Shown in pieces: positions 25,556 to 33,334 of a stretch of DNA of 64,000 nucleotides (positions are counted from its first letter, which is position 1; each line of letters opens with the position of its first letter). The translations under genes were made by a program, and so were the position numbers. The stretch comes from Thermopolyspora sp044507605 (lineage in GTDB: Bacteria; Actinomycetota; Actinomycetes; Streptosporangiales; Streptosporangiaceae): positions 152,263 to 216,262 of the forward strand of contig JBIQJI010000002.1 in assembly GCA_044507605.1 (NCBI GenBank), given 5' to 3'. Below the pieces are notes generated by a model that ran no database searches, was not told the origin of the DNA, and worked only from the letters and a program-made list of their open reading frames with translations.

Positions 25556-26617
25556 ATGAAAGCCCTGGTCCTGTCCGGCGGCAGCGGCACCCGCCTGCGG
25601 CCGCTGAGCCATACGATGCCCAAACAACTCATCCCGGTCGCGGGCAAACCCGTGCTGGTGCACTGCCTGGAGAACCTGGCGGAGATCGGCGTCGTCGACG
25701 TCGGCCTGATCGTCGGCGACCGGGCCACCGACCTGCGTGCCATCGTGGGCGACGGCGAACGGCTCGGCCTGCGCGTCACCTACATCCACCAGCACGCGCC
25801 GCTGGGCCTGGCGCACTGCGTGCGCATCGCCCGCGACTTCCTCGCCGACGACGACTTCGTCATGTACCTGGGCGACAACATCCTGGTCGGCGGCATCGCC
25901 GAGGCCGCGGACGAGTTCCGCGCGCAGCGCGGGGCGGCGCGGATCCTGCTGACCAAGGTGGCCAACCCGAGCGAGTTCGGCGTGGCCGAGCTGGACGCCG
26001 ACGGCCGGGTGGTCCGGCTGACCGAGAAGCCGCCGCAGCCGCGCAGCGACCTGGCCCTCGCCGGCGTGTACTTCTTCACCCCCGCCGTGCACGAGGCCGT
26101 CGCGGCGATCCGGCCCAGCGCCCGCGGCGAGCTGGAGATCACCGACGCGATCTCCTGGCTGCTGGAGCACGGCCGCGGGGTCGAGGCCAGCGAGTTCCGC
26201 GGCTACTGGAAGGACACCGGCCGCATCGACGACGTGCTGGAGTGCAACCGCGTGCTGATGGAGCGGCTGCACGGCGACCTGCGCGGCGAGGTCGACGCGG
26301 CCAGCCACCTGTACGGCGACGTGGTGGTGGAGCGGGGCGCCCGCGTCATCGGCTCGTCGATCCGCGGCCCCGCGATCATCGGCACCGGCACCGTGGTGGT
26401 GGGCAGCCGCATCGGCCCCTACACCGCGCTCGGCCGCGACTGCCACCTGGCCGGCTCCAGCATCGAGTACTCCATCGTGCTGGACGGCGTGTCGGTGCGC
26501 GACGTGCACGGCATCTACGGCTCGATGATCGGCCGCCAGGCCGACATCACATCCGCCCCCGACGAAGCCCATCGTCGCCTCGTCATCGGCGACCACGCGA
26601 AGGTGGAGGTGTCATGA
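25556..26617 (+). CDS. Glucose-1-phosphate thymidylyltransferase, long (StrD-like) form
   Basis: The 353-residue nucleotidyltransferase has the signature LSGGSGTRLRPLSHTMPKQL, the acceptor motif YLGDNILVGG and LTEKPPQPRSDLALAGVYFF. A C-terminal left-handed beta-helix extension (DVVVERGARVIGSS onward) marks the long RmlA/StrD type of antibiotic clusters rather than the ~290-residue housekeeping form. It makes dTDP-glucose, the first step to the deoxysugars. A good SD (GGGAG) precedes the ATG. It is ATGA-coupled to the dehydratase gene. Confidence 0.95.
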   Translation: MKALVLSGGSGTRLRPLSHTMPKQLIPVAGKPVLVHCLENLAEIGVVDVGLIVGDRATDLRAIVGDGERLGLRVTYIHQHAPLGLAHCVRIARDFLADDDFVMYLGDNILVGGIAEAADEFRAQRGAARILLTKVANPSEFGVAELDADGRVVRLTEKPPQPRSDLALAGVYFFTPAVHEAVAAIRPSARGELEITDAISWLLEHGRGVEASEFRGYWKDTGRIDDVLECNRVLMERLHGDLRGEVDAASHLYGDVVVERGARVIGSSIRGPAIIGTGTVVVGSRIGPYTALGRDCHLAGSSIEYSIVLDGVSVRDVHGIYGSMIGRQADITSAPDEAHRRLVIGDHAKVEVS

Positions 26618-27585
26618 AAATCCTCGTCACCGGCGGTGCCGGGTTCATCGGCTCGCAGTACGTCAGGAGCCTGCTGGACGACGCCTACCCGGGCTACGAA
26701 GGCGCCCAGGTCACCGTGGTGGACGCGCTGACCTACGCCGGCAACCGCGACAACCTGCCCGAGCGGCACGAGCGGCTGGAGTTCGTCGAAGGCGACATCT
26801 GCGATTTGCCGCTGCTGCTCGACCTGTTCCCCGGCCACGACGCGGTGGTGCACTTCGCCGCCGAGTCGCACGTCGACCGCTCCGTGCAGGGCGGCGCCGA
26901 GTTCGTCCGCACCAACGTGGGCGGCACCCAGACCCTGCTGGAGGCGGCCCGGCGCACCGCCGTGCCGCGGGTGGTGTGCGTCTCGACCGACGAGGTGTAC
27001 GGCTCGATCCGGCAGGGCTCGTGGAACGAGGAGTGCCCGCTGCTGCCGAACTCGCCCTACGCGGCGGCCAAGGCCGGCGCCGACCTGATCGCCCGCGCGT
27101 ACGCCCGGACGTACGGCATGGACGTGGTCACCACGCGCTGCTGCAACAACTACGGACCGTACCAGCACGTGGAGAAGCTGATTCCGCGCTTCGTCACGAA
27201 CCTGCTGAGCGGCGAGCAGGTCCCGCTGTACGGCGACGGCTGGAACGTGCGGGAATGGCTGCACGTCGACGACCACTGCCGGGCCATCCAGCGGGTGCTG
27301 GAGGCGGGCCGGGCCGGCGAAATCTATAACATCGGCAGCGGCGACGAGCTCACCAACCTGGAACTGACCGCCGCGCTGCTGGAGCTGTGCGACGCGGACT
27401 GGGACCGGGTGAAGCGGGTCAGCGACCGGCCGGGCCACGACCTGCGTTATTCGCTGGACGACACCAAAATACGCACCGAGCTGGGCTGGCAGCCGCTGAT
27501 CTCGCTGGACACCGGACTCGCCGGCACGGTGCAGTGGTATCGGGACAATCCCTCGTGGTGGAAACGGCTGCGGGCCGACGGGTGA
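26614..27585 (+). CDS. rmlB: dTDP-glucose 4,6-dehydratase
   Basis: The 323-residue extended SDR has GGAGFIGSQYVRSLL and the substrate motif HFAAESHVDRSV. The catalytic set is STDEVYGSI followed by YAAAKAGADL, and NNYGPYQHVEKLIPRFV binds the dTDP-sugar. It converts dTDP-glucose to dTDP-4-keto-6-deoxyglucose, the branch point for the 4-aminotransferase and the 3-dehydratase. The start overlaps the rmlA stop by ATGA. It is the last gene of the plus-strand sugar/glycosyltransferase operon. Confidence 0.96.
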   Translation: MKILVTGGAGFIGSQYVRSLLDDAYPGYEGAQVTVVDALTYAGNRDNLPERHERLEFVEGDICDLPLLLDLFPGHDAVVHFAAESHVDRSVQGGAEFVRTNVGGTQTLLEAARRTAVPRVVCVSTDEVYGSIRQGSWNEECPLLPNSPYAAAKAGADLIARAYARTYGMDVVTTRCCNNYGPYQHVEKLIPRFVTNLLSGEQVPLYGDGWNVREWLHVDDHCRAIQRVLEAGRAGEIYNIGSGDELTNLELTAALLELCDADWDRVKRVSDRPGHDLRYSLDDTKIRTELGWQPLISLDTGLAGTVQWYRDNPSWWKRLRADG

Positions 27586-27633
27586 GCCGCGCCGCACGTC
27601 GCGCACTGTGCTGATCGGCCAATGGCGGCGAGC

Positions 27634-27651
27634 GATATTCTCATGATATTC
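27634..27651 (+). promoter_or_regulatory. Direct repeat GATATTC x2 at 11-bp spacing before response regulator
   Basis: GATATTC begins at 27634 and 27645, in an AT-rich island unusual for this genome. The second copy ends 9 nt before the ATG. It contains a plausible -10 element (GATATT), which would give a nearly leaderless transcript. It may be a regulator site, a promoter, or both. Confidence 0.35.
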
Positions 27652-27659
27652 ACGGCATT

Positions 27660-28298
27660 ATGAATCATCCAGTTCGGGAACCGGATGGCCGAGTCATCAG
27701 CGTCCTGATAGCCGAGGACTTGGCGATGTTGCGGCACGCCCTGGTCTCGCTGCTGAACCTGGAACCGGATATCGACGTCGTCGCCGAGGTCGAGTCGGGA
27801 GACAGGATCGTGGCCGAGGCCCGGGCGCACCGTCCGGACGTCGCGGTGATCGATATCGATATGCCTGCCCTGGACGGGCTCAGCGCGGCGGCGGAACTCC
27901 GCGAGAAACTCCCCGACGTGCGCGTGTTGATCCTGACCAGCCTCGGCAAGCCCGGCAACCTGCGCCGGGCGCTCACCGCGCACGTGTCGGGCTTCCTGCT
28001 CAAGGACGGCCCGCCCGAACAACTGGTGGCGGCGATCCGGGACATCTCGCAGGGCCTGCGGGTGATCGACTCGGAGCTGGCGCTCATGGCGTGGGACAGT
28101 GGGGAGAACCCGCTGCACCCCCGCGAGGCCAAGGTGCTGCAGCTGACCGCCCAGGGCGCCAACCCCGACGAGATCGCGCGGGAGCTGTTCCTGTCTCCGG
28201 GCACGGTCCGCAACTACCTGACCACCAGCGTGGCCAAGCTCAACGCCCGCAACAAGATCGACGCGATCCGGATCGCCGAGGAGATGGGCTGGCTGTAG
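27660..28298 (+). CDS. NarL/DesR-family response regulator
   Basis: The 212-residue protein has a receiver domain (VLIAEDLAMLRHALVSLL; phospho-acceptor Asp in DVAVIDIDMPALDG; Thr/Ser in LILTS; Lys in FLLKDG). A LuxR-type helix-turn-helix follows (HPREAKVLQLTAQGAN, then LSPGTVRNYLTTSVAKL). It converges on a DesK-like kinase gene 26 nt downstream, making them a likely pair despite opposite strands. It lies between the sugar operon and the YcaO locus, so it may control either. No SD is seen at the ATG, consistent with a leaderless message. Confidence 0.93.
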   Translation: MNHPVREPDGRVISVLIAEDLAMLRHALVSLLNLEPDIDVVAEVESGDRIVAEARAHRPDVAVIDIDMPALDGLSAAAELREKLPDVRVLILTSLGKPGNLRRALTAHVSGFLLKDGPPEQLVAAIRDISQGLRVIDSELALMAWDSGENPLHPREAKVLQLTAQGANPDEIARELFLSPGTVRNYLTTSVAKLNARNKIDAIRIAEEMGWL

Positions 28299-28324
28299 CG
28301 GCGGAGCACACCGCGCGCGGGGAA

Positions 28325-29557
28325 CTAGGCGCGCACGGTCGGCAGGCGGCAGTCCACTTCGGCCGTCAGGTGGAACCAGCCGTCGTCCGAGCCGCGCGCC
28401 ACCAGCTTGCCGCCCAGCGCCTCGACCCGCTGGGTGAGGTTGCCGATGCCGCTGCCCGAGCCGTTGTCGGTGGTGTCTTCGGCGCAGTTCCCCGCGCCCG
28501 CTCCGCGGCGCTTCTTCGCGGGCTTCGCGGCGCCGTCGTTGGAGATCGTCAGGCGGACCGACCCGTCCTGCCGTTCGACGGCGATCTCACAGTTGCGCGC
28601 GGCGCTGTGCCGCAGCATGTTGGTGATGCCTTCGCGCAGCACGGTCGCCAGCACGGTGCTCGCGGACTTCGACAGGTCCGACAGATCCACGTCGGCCCGC
28701 ATGCGGGCGTTGATCTCGGCGGCGGCGAGCACCGACCGGGCCGACCGCAGCTCGGCCTCCAGGGACATCTGCCGGTAGCCGCTCGACACCGTCCGCACGT
28801 CGACCAGCGCCCGCCGCGAGATCTGCAGGATGTCGGCGAGCTCCTGCACGGCGCGGTCCCAGTCCTCCCCGCCGAGGCGGCGGGCCAGCTCGGTCTTGAG
28901 GGTGATCGTGGACAGGCTGTAGCCGAGCAGGTCGTGCAGGTCGCGGGCGAAGCGGATGCGTTCTTTCTCCACCGCCATCTGCGCCAGCGCCATCCGGGAG
29001 CGGTAGACCTCGGTCACGAGTTCCGACATGCGGGTCAGGCCGTACAGCACCAGCCCGGTGATGACCGTCGAGGCTGCGATGTAGCTGAGGCTGAACGGCG
29101 ACAGGTCCGCCGTGGCCTCGATGGCGACGTTGCTGACGACGACCAGGCCGAAGACCACCCAGGCCGGCCAGGGCGACAGGACGAGCAGCGCGTTGCTGGC
29201 CACGAAGCCCGGCAGGGCGATCCAGTCGGTGCCCCACACCAGCATCGGCCCGTAGATGAGGGCGGCCTGCAGATACAGCAGCGGCAGCCGCCTGCGCGGA
29301 TTGCGTCTGGACGACGCGCGGCTGAAATGGAATATCTGCAGGATCAGCAGCGCGGCGAGAACGACGGAAAAGCTGCAAATTTCAACGACACTCTGCGCCG
29401 GAGCGGAGAAGAACCGCACGCAGTCGACGACGAAGAAGCCAATGAAGACCGTCAGCACTACCGCCCTGGCCAAAGCGGGGGCCAGCTGAATCTCGCGATG
29501 CGAAGATCCTGGTACGGCGGCGGGGCCCGACCCTTCGTGCCCACCCGAGTGCAGCAC
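28325..29557 (-). CDS. DesK-like sensor histidine kinase, membrane
   Basis: The ~410-residue kinase has about five transmembrane segments in residues 25-190, with little extracytoplasmic domain, like DesK. The HisKA_3 H-box is ERIRFARDLHDLLGYSLS. The HATPase domain has a degenerate-looking N-box (REGITNMLRHSAARNCEI) and a glycine-rich G-box (GSGSGIGNLTQRVEALGG). GTG 29557 has GGAGG about 9 nt upstream. The architecture suggests sensing of membrane state or a hydrophobic ligand. A perfect 7-bp dyad lies immediately upstream. Confidence 0.9.
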   Translation of the reverse strand: MLHSGGHEGSGPAAVPGSSHREIQLAPALARAVVLTVFIGFFVVDCVRFFSAPAQSVVEICSFSVVLAALLILQIFHFSRASSRRNPRRRLPLLYLQAALIYGPMLVWGTDWIALPGFVASNALLVLSPWPAWVVFGLVVVSNVAIEATADLSPFSLSYIAASTVITGLVLYGLTRMSELVTEVYRSRMALAQMAVEKERIRFARDLHDLLGYSLSTITLKTELARRLGGEDWDRAVQELADILQISRRALVDVRTVSSGYRQMSLEAELRSARSVLAAAEINARMRADVDLSDLSKSASTVLATVLREGITNMLRHSAARNCEIAVERQDGSVRLTISNDGAAKPAKKRRGAGAGNCAEDTTDNGSGSGIGNLTQRVEALGGKLVARGSDDGWFHLTAEVDCRLPTVRA

Positions 29558-29575
29558 CTGGCCAGCCCTCCACCG

Positions 29576-29599
29576 TAATCACTGATAGTGCCGTGATTA
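29576..29599 (-). promoter_or_regulatory. Perfect dyad TAATCAC-N10-GTGATTA upstream of the sensor kinase
   Basis: The two 7-bp arms are exactly complementary and separated by 10 bases (29576-29582 and 29593-29599), 19 bp before the kinase start. The block is AT-rich in a GC-rich genome. Operators for dimeric response or GntR-like regulators have this form. Autoregulation by the neighbouring response regulator is a simple hypothesis. It could also form a weak hairpin, but no terminator-like tract follows. Confidence 0.45.
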
Positions 29600-29653
29600 G
29601 GCAGATGTTAGCACGATCCGCCCACATACGATCAAGTGACAATAAACCGGTAG

Positions 29654-31948
29654 TCAGACGAATAGTGGAATGGGATTCAGGTCGGCGTACGGCGTCGGCG
29701 CGGCCAGGCGACCGAGCCGCACCGGCACGTCGTACAGCCGGCCCGGCGCGAACCGCGCCCAGAAGTGCCGCAGTCCGGGCACCATGACCTTGACCACCGG
29801 CAGTTCGATGTCGGGCCTGGTCTGGTCGAGCACCAGCAGCTCCATGCCGTTCGACGCGACCAGATCGGTGATGGCCTTCACGTCGTCGAGCAGGTCGGGC
29901 CGCGGCGTGAAGCCGTAGCAGTCCGGCGTGCGCGCCGCCTGCCCGGGGTCGGGCAGCAGATAAGGGTGCTCGGCCACCGTCGCCCGCCGCCACCAGTCGA
30001 GCGCCTCCCGGTCGGTGGTGCCGTAGCCGGTGCCGTCGGGGCGGGCGTCGCAGACCGCCGGCATGAACTGGTTCATCTCGGTCAGCGCGCGGCGCAGCGC
30101 GACACGCGGGTCGAAGTGCGCCCCGAACCCGAACACGATGTCCTCCGCCGGCTTGTCCACCCTCCTCGACAGCGCGACCATCGCCGGAATGCCGAGATCG
30201 GCGGTGAGGTCCAGCGCCCAGAGCTCACGCCCCGCCGCGGCGTAGCCCTGGCGCACCCTGCTCGTCCACGGGTCGTCGAAGGCTTCGATGTCGATGCCCG
30301 GCTGCCGGGTGCGGTTGTACCACCACAGGGCGACCGAGTCGCGCTCGACGAGCTCCAGGAAGCCCTGCACCAGGGCGTCCTCCAGGGTGCCGCCGGCGGC
30401 GTTGCCGTTGGAGTCGGCCCGGACGAATCCGCGGCCGCACTCCGGCGGTGTCCCGTAGTAGAGCATGCCGGAGGGCACCAGGCGGTGCCTGTGGTGGGTG
30501 AGCGACCACATCGGCGTCCAGTCGATCGGCACCGACGGGTCGAACGGCTCGCAGACGTGCTGAGCGGGCGCGTGCGTCCGGTTCCACTCGGCACGGTCCC
30601 GGAACTGCCGCTCGTGGTAGAGCTGACAGGAGTCCGGGTGGACGGCGCGGCCGCCCAGCTCCTCGTACGACGCCCGCAGCCGCAGCTCGTCGCCGTGGTA
30701 GCTGCCGGAACGCCGCTCCAGGGCCTCGCACAGGGCGCTGGCCCGGGCGTGCAGCGGGGTGACGCCCTTGCCGCCGGTCAGCGCGCGCATGCCCGCGCGG
30801 ATGCCGGCGGGGCCGTGCGACGCCCGCGCGTGCACCGGGTTCTCCCCCGCCACGTAGGCGTTGAGGAACTCCGGGCCGCGCGGGTCGCGCCGGATCTCCG
30901 CGACCAGCCCGGTGAGCGGGCTGATCAGGTGCTCGTACCGCCGCAGCACCCGTTCGGGCGACAGCGCGCGATGGCCGCCCCCCTCGCACGAGGTCTTGAT
31001 CCGCGACTGCGGGCTGATCGCCCGCCAGGCCTGTCTGGCGACCAGGCCGGGATCCCCGCACGTCTCACACTGGGGCCGGCGGCGCAGCTGATGGCGTTCG
31101 GTCCGCAGGGTGACGGCGTCCAGGGTGAGGATGTCGTGCTGGCTCTCGTGCCGGTGCCCGGCGATCCACTTGGCCGCCTCCAGCATGGTCAGGCACATGC
31201 CGGACGCCCTGCTGGAGCCGATGCCGACGGCCGGCCGGGGGGCCGGTCCGGCCTTTTTCAGCGCCCGCTGCACCTGGGCCTCGGCCCCCCGGTTGGCCCA
31301 CAGCCGGTGCACCATGCACGTCCAGCACGGGCCGTCGCCGGGCTGGAACACCGGGCCGATGTACAGGGTGGCACCGGTCGGCTTGGCCAGCAGCCAGGGC
31401 CGCCCCGCGGCGCGATGCTCCGCGTCGACGTGGGCCAGCGCGGGGTCGAGATAGTCGTCGCACAGCACGATCGACAGGTCGCACCACTTCTTCCCCGTCT
31501 TCCCCGTCTCGCCCGCGGTGGGCGGGGTGGCGCGGCGCAGGCCGCACATCCGGAGGGCGCGTTCGGCGTCGCCCTCGTCGATGCCGCCCAGCACGATCAG
31601 GTTCGCCCGCCCCGCGGCGGTGCGCTCCGCCGCCAGGTTCGCGTCCAGCCCCGCCATCTCCCAGTACGCCATCTCCTGTTCGTCGGCCGCCTCGACGGGC
31701 ACGCTCTCCTCCACCAGGCCGGCGGCGATCAGCCTGGAGACCAGGCCGGCCAGCTGGGCCGGGGACGCCTCGGCGGAGGCGTCGCGCAGCAGCGCCTCCA
31801 GGTCACGCGAGCCGTCGAGCAGCGGGACGAGGGCCTCTACGTGCGAGCCTCGCAGGGCCGTCACTCCCGCTTCGGAGAACAGGTAGGCGCCGTGGCCTTC
31901 GACCACCACGGGGCGCAGGTAACGCTTGAACCTGAGCGACGGAGCCAT
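29654..31948 (-). CDS. Fused E1-like/YcaO cyclodehydratase (TOMM-type RiPP enzyme)
   Basis: The ~764-residue protein has three parts. An N-terminal winged-helix-like leader-recognition segment (about 1-85) contains AYLFSEAGVTALRGSHVEAL. A ThiF/E1-like domain follows with two CxxC zinc pairs, GPCWTCMVH near 208 and PQCETCGDP near 294. The YcaO domain spans from about 390, with ATP/Mg motifs ASALCEALERRSG and NGNAAGGTLEDALVQGFLE followed by LVERDSVALWWYN. The C-terminus NPIPLFV resembles the proline-rich tail important in cyclodehydratases. Such fusions convert Cys/Ser/Thr of a precursor peptide to azolines using ATP. ATG 31948 is 11 nt after the small peptide gene. No FMN dehydrogenase or TfuA is nearby, so azolines or another YcaO chemistry is expected. 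Confidence 0.9.
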   Translation of the reverse strand: MAPSLRFKRYLRPVVVEGHGAYLFSEAGVTALRGSHVEALVPLLDGSRDLEALLRDASAEASPAQLAGLVSRLIAAGLVEESVPVEAADEQEMAYWEMAGLDANLAAERTAAGRANLIVLGGIDEGDAERALRMCGLRRATPPTAGETGKTGKKWCDLSIVLCDDYLDPALAHVDAEHRAAGRPWLLAKPTGATLYIGPVFQPGDGPCWTCMVHRLWANRGAEAQVQRALKKAGPAPRPAVGIGSSRASGMCLTMLEAAKWIAGHRHESQHDILTLDAVTLRTERHQLRRRPQCETCGDPGLVARQAWRAISPQSRIKTSCEGGGHRALSPERVLRRYEHLISPLTGLVAEIRRDPRGPEFLNAYVAGENPVHARASHGPAGIRAGMRALTGGKGVTPLHARASALCEALERRSGSYHGDELRLRASYEELGGRAVHPDSCQLYHERQFRDRAEWNRTHAPAQHVCEPFDPSVPIDWTPMWSLTHHRHRLVPSGMLYYGTPPECGRGFVRADSNGNAAGGTLEDALVQGFLELVERDSVALWWYNRTRQPGIDIEAFDDPWTSRVRQGYAAAGRELWALDLTADLGIPAMVALSRRVDKPAEDIVFGFGAHFDPRVALRRALTEMNQFMPAVCDARPDGTGYGTTDREALDWWRRATVAEHPYLLPDPGQAARTPDCYGFTPRPDLLDDVKAITDLVASNGMELLVLDQTRPDIELPVVKVMVPGLRHFWARFAPGRLYDVPVRLGRLAAPTPYADLNPIPLFV

Positions 31949-31958
31949 GATCACTTAC

Positions 31959-32087
31959 TCATTCGCTCTCGGCGCGGGCGGGACGCTCGGTGTAGCAGAA
32001 CTGGGTGAACTTGATCATTTCGAACTCGAGCCGCGCGAGACCGTCGAGCTCGAAGATCTCCAGGTCATTTCCGTGGATCCCGTTCAT
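31959..32087 (-). CDS. 42-residue putative RiPP precursor peptide
   Basis: A short gene with ATG 32087 and a strong SD (GAGGAG, 7-8 nt upstream) ends 11 nt before the YcaO fusion. The first two thirds are acidic and amphipathic, like a leader (NDLEIFELDGLARLEFEMI). The C-terminal part, KFTQFCYTERPARAESE, has Thr28, Cys31, Thr33 and Ser41 as possible YcaO targets. The leader E/D-L-E-x-F-E-L-D pattern is typical of RRE-recognised leaders. I see no cleavage motif such as GG. I do not recognise the sequence family. Its position, SD and composition make it a real gene with good probability, but its role as the substrate is inferred. Confidence 0.75.
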   Translation of the reverse strand: MNGIHGNDLEIFELDGLARLEFEMIKFTQFCYTERPARAESE

Positions 32088-32185
32088 GGTGTTTCTCCTC
32101 GGTGGCTTTGTGCCTCGGGGTTTGTGCAGTGGCCGGCCTGCCCATTGATTCTCGGCCGAGACCGCGGGAAAACGCCAGGCGAGTC

Positions 32186-32216
32186 TTCATGACACCGCTG
32201 TGAAGATTTCACATGA
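32186..32216. promoter_or_regulatory. TTCAYRTGA-type repeats 22 bp apart and palindrome in divergent promoter
   Basis: In the 243-bp gap between the peptide gene and the divergent SARP gene, TTCATGA starts at 32186 and TTCACATGA at 32208. They are 22 bp (two helical turns) apart. The palindrome TGTGAA-GAT-TTCACA occupies 32199-32213. Helically phased repeats suit SARP binding and the palindrome suits a dimeric regulator. The location allows coordinated control of the RiPP genes and the SARP. Confidence 0.45.
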
Positions 32217-32330
32217 ACCGCATCGCCGGATACACACAACAGTCGTGATCCCTGCTCTACCCCCGGAGCGGCCGGTTGGCCCACCCTGTAAAGCAGGCAT
32301 GATCTGCCATTCCGAACCCGGAAGGAATTG

Positions 32331-33179
32331 ATGACGATGATGGAGGTACGCCTGCTCGGCCAGTTCGAAGCGACCGAATGTGGTGTCTCGGTGCTACCCA
32401 CGGCGAGCAAGCCGCGGCAGGTGCTGGCCCTGCTCGCCCTCAATCCGGGAAAGATCGTAACGGTGGGGGCGTTGATGGAGGAACTCTGGGGAGACGACAT
32501 TCCGCGGAGCGCCAGCACCACGTTGCAGACCTACATCATGCAGCTGCGCCGGAAGCTGCGTTCGGCGCTGGCGACGGAGCCACGCCGCACCGCCAAGGAC
32601 GTGCTGGTCACCCACCCCACGGGATATCTGCTCCAGGTGCTGCCGCACAACGTGGACGCCTTCGCGCACGAGGAGCTGCTCGCCGCCGGCCAGCGGTGCG
32701 TCGCCGCCGGCGACGACGCGGCGGCGGCCCGGCTCCTGGCCGAGGCGCTGCGGCTGTGGCGGGGCCCGGCCCTGATCGACGTGCCGGTGGGCCCGCGTCT
32801 GGAACTCGAGGTGATGCGGCTGCACAGCCAGCGGATGTACGCCCTGGAGCTGCGCATCGAGGCCGATCTGCGGCTCGGCCGCCACCAGTCGCTGCTGAGC
32901 GAGCTCGCCCTGCTCACCGCCCAGCAGCCGCTGAACGAGAACCTGCACGCCGCCTACATGATCGCACTGTGCCACTCGGGCCGTCAGGTGCAGGCCCTCT
33001 CGGTGTATCAGCGGCTGCGCCACACCCTCACGACCGAGCTGGGCATCGAGCCGTGCGCCCGGGTCCAGGAGATCCAGCACGCCATTCTGTCCGCCGCGCC
33101 GATGCCGGTGGGCACGCGGCCCGCCCCCGGAATGCGGGCGACCGATTCACTCACTGTTTCAGGATTGAACAAGCGCTAA
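32331..33179 (+). CDS. Small SARP transcriptional activator
   Basis: The ~282-residue protein has the OmpR-like DNA-binding domain (EVRLLGQFEATECGVSVL, then TASKPRQVLALLALNPG and STTLQTYIMQLRRKLR). The BTAD domain (HNVDAFAHEELLAAG through ELGIEPCARVQEIQ) completes it; there is no ATPase domain. This is the DnrI/ActII-ORF4 class of pathway-specific activators. GAAGGA precedes a cluster of start candidates (TTG 32328, ATG 32331, ATG 32337), so the exact start is uncertain by a few codons. It is divergent from the peptide-YcaO operon and may drive it, the PKS/NRPS operons, or both. Confidence 0.93.
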   Translation: MTMMEVRLLGQFEATECGVSVLPTASKPRQVLALLALNPGKIVTVGALMEELWGDDIPRSASTTLQTYIMQLRRKLRSALATEPRRTAKDVLVTHPTGYLLQVLPHNVDAFAHEELLAAGQRCVAAGDDAAAARLLAEALRLWRGPALIDVPVGPRLELEVMRLHSQRMYALELRIEADLRLGRHQSLLSELALLTAQQPLNENLHAAYMIALCHSGRQVQALSVYQRLRHTLTTELGIEPCARVQEIQHAILSAAPMPVGTRPAPGMRATDSLTVSGLNKR

Positions 33180-33334
33180 TTCCGGCCGGTCGCCCGATCG
33201 GCAATGCGCTGAAGTCGGGTTATCCGGCGGCGCGGCCCCCGCGCCCGGAAAAGAAACGACCGGACGACTTGCCTCCACCGTTTCGCCCACCGACCGTCGA
33301 ATGCGCCGGGAAACTTTGGCGAAATGGAGGAGCA

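Noticed and set aside
29765..32008. 747-residue plus-strand open frame
   Set aside because: Antisense of the YcaO fusion and the small peptide; no motif and no SD.
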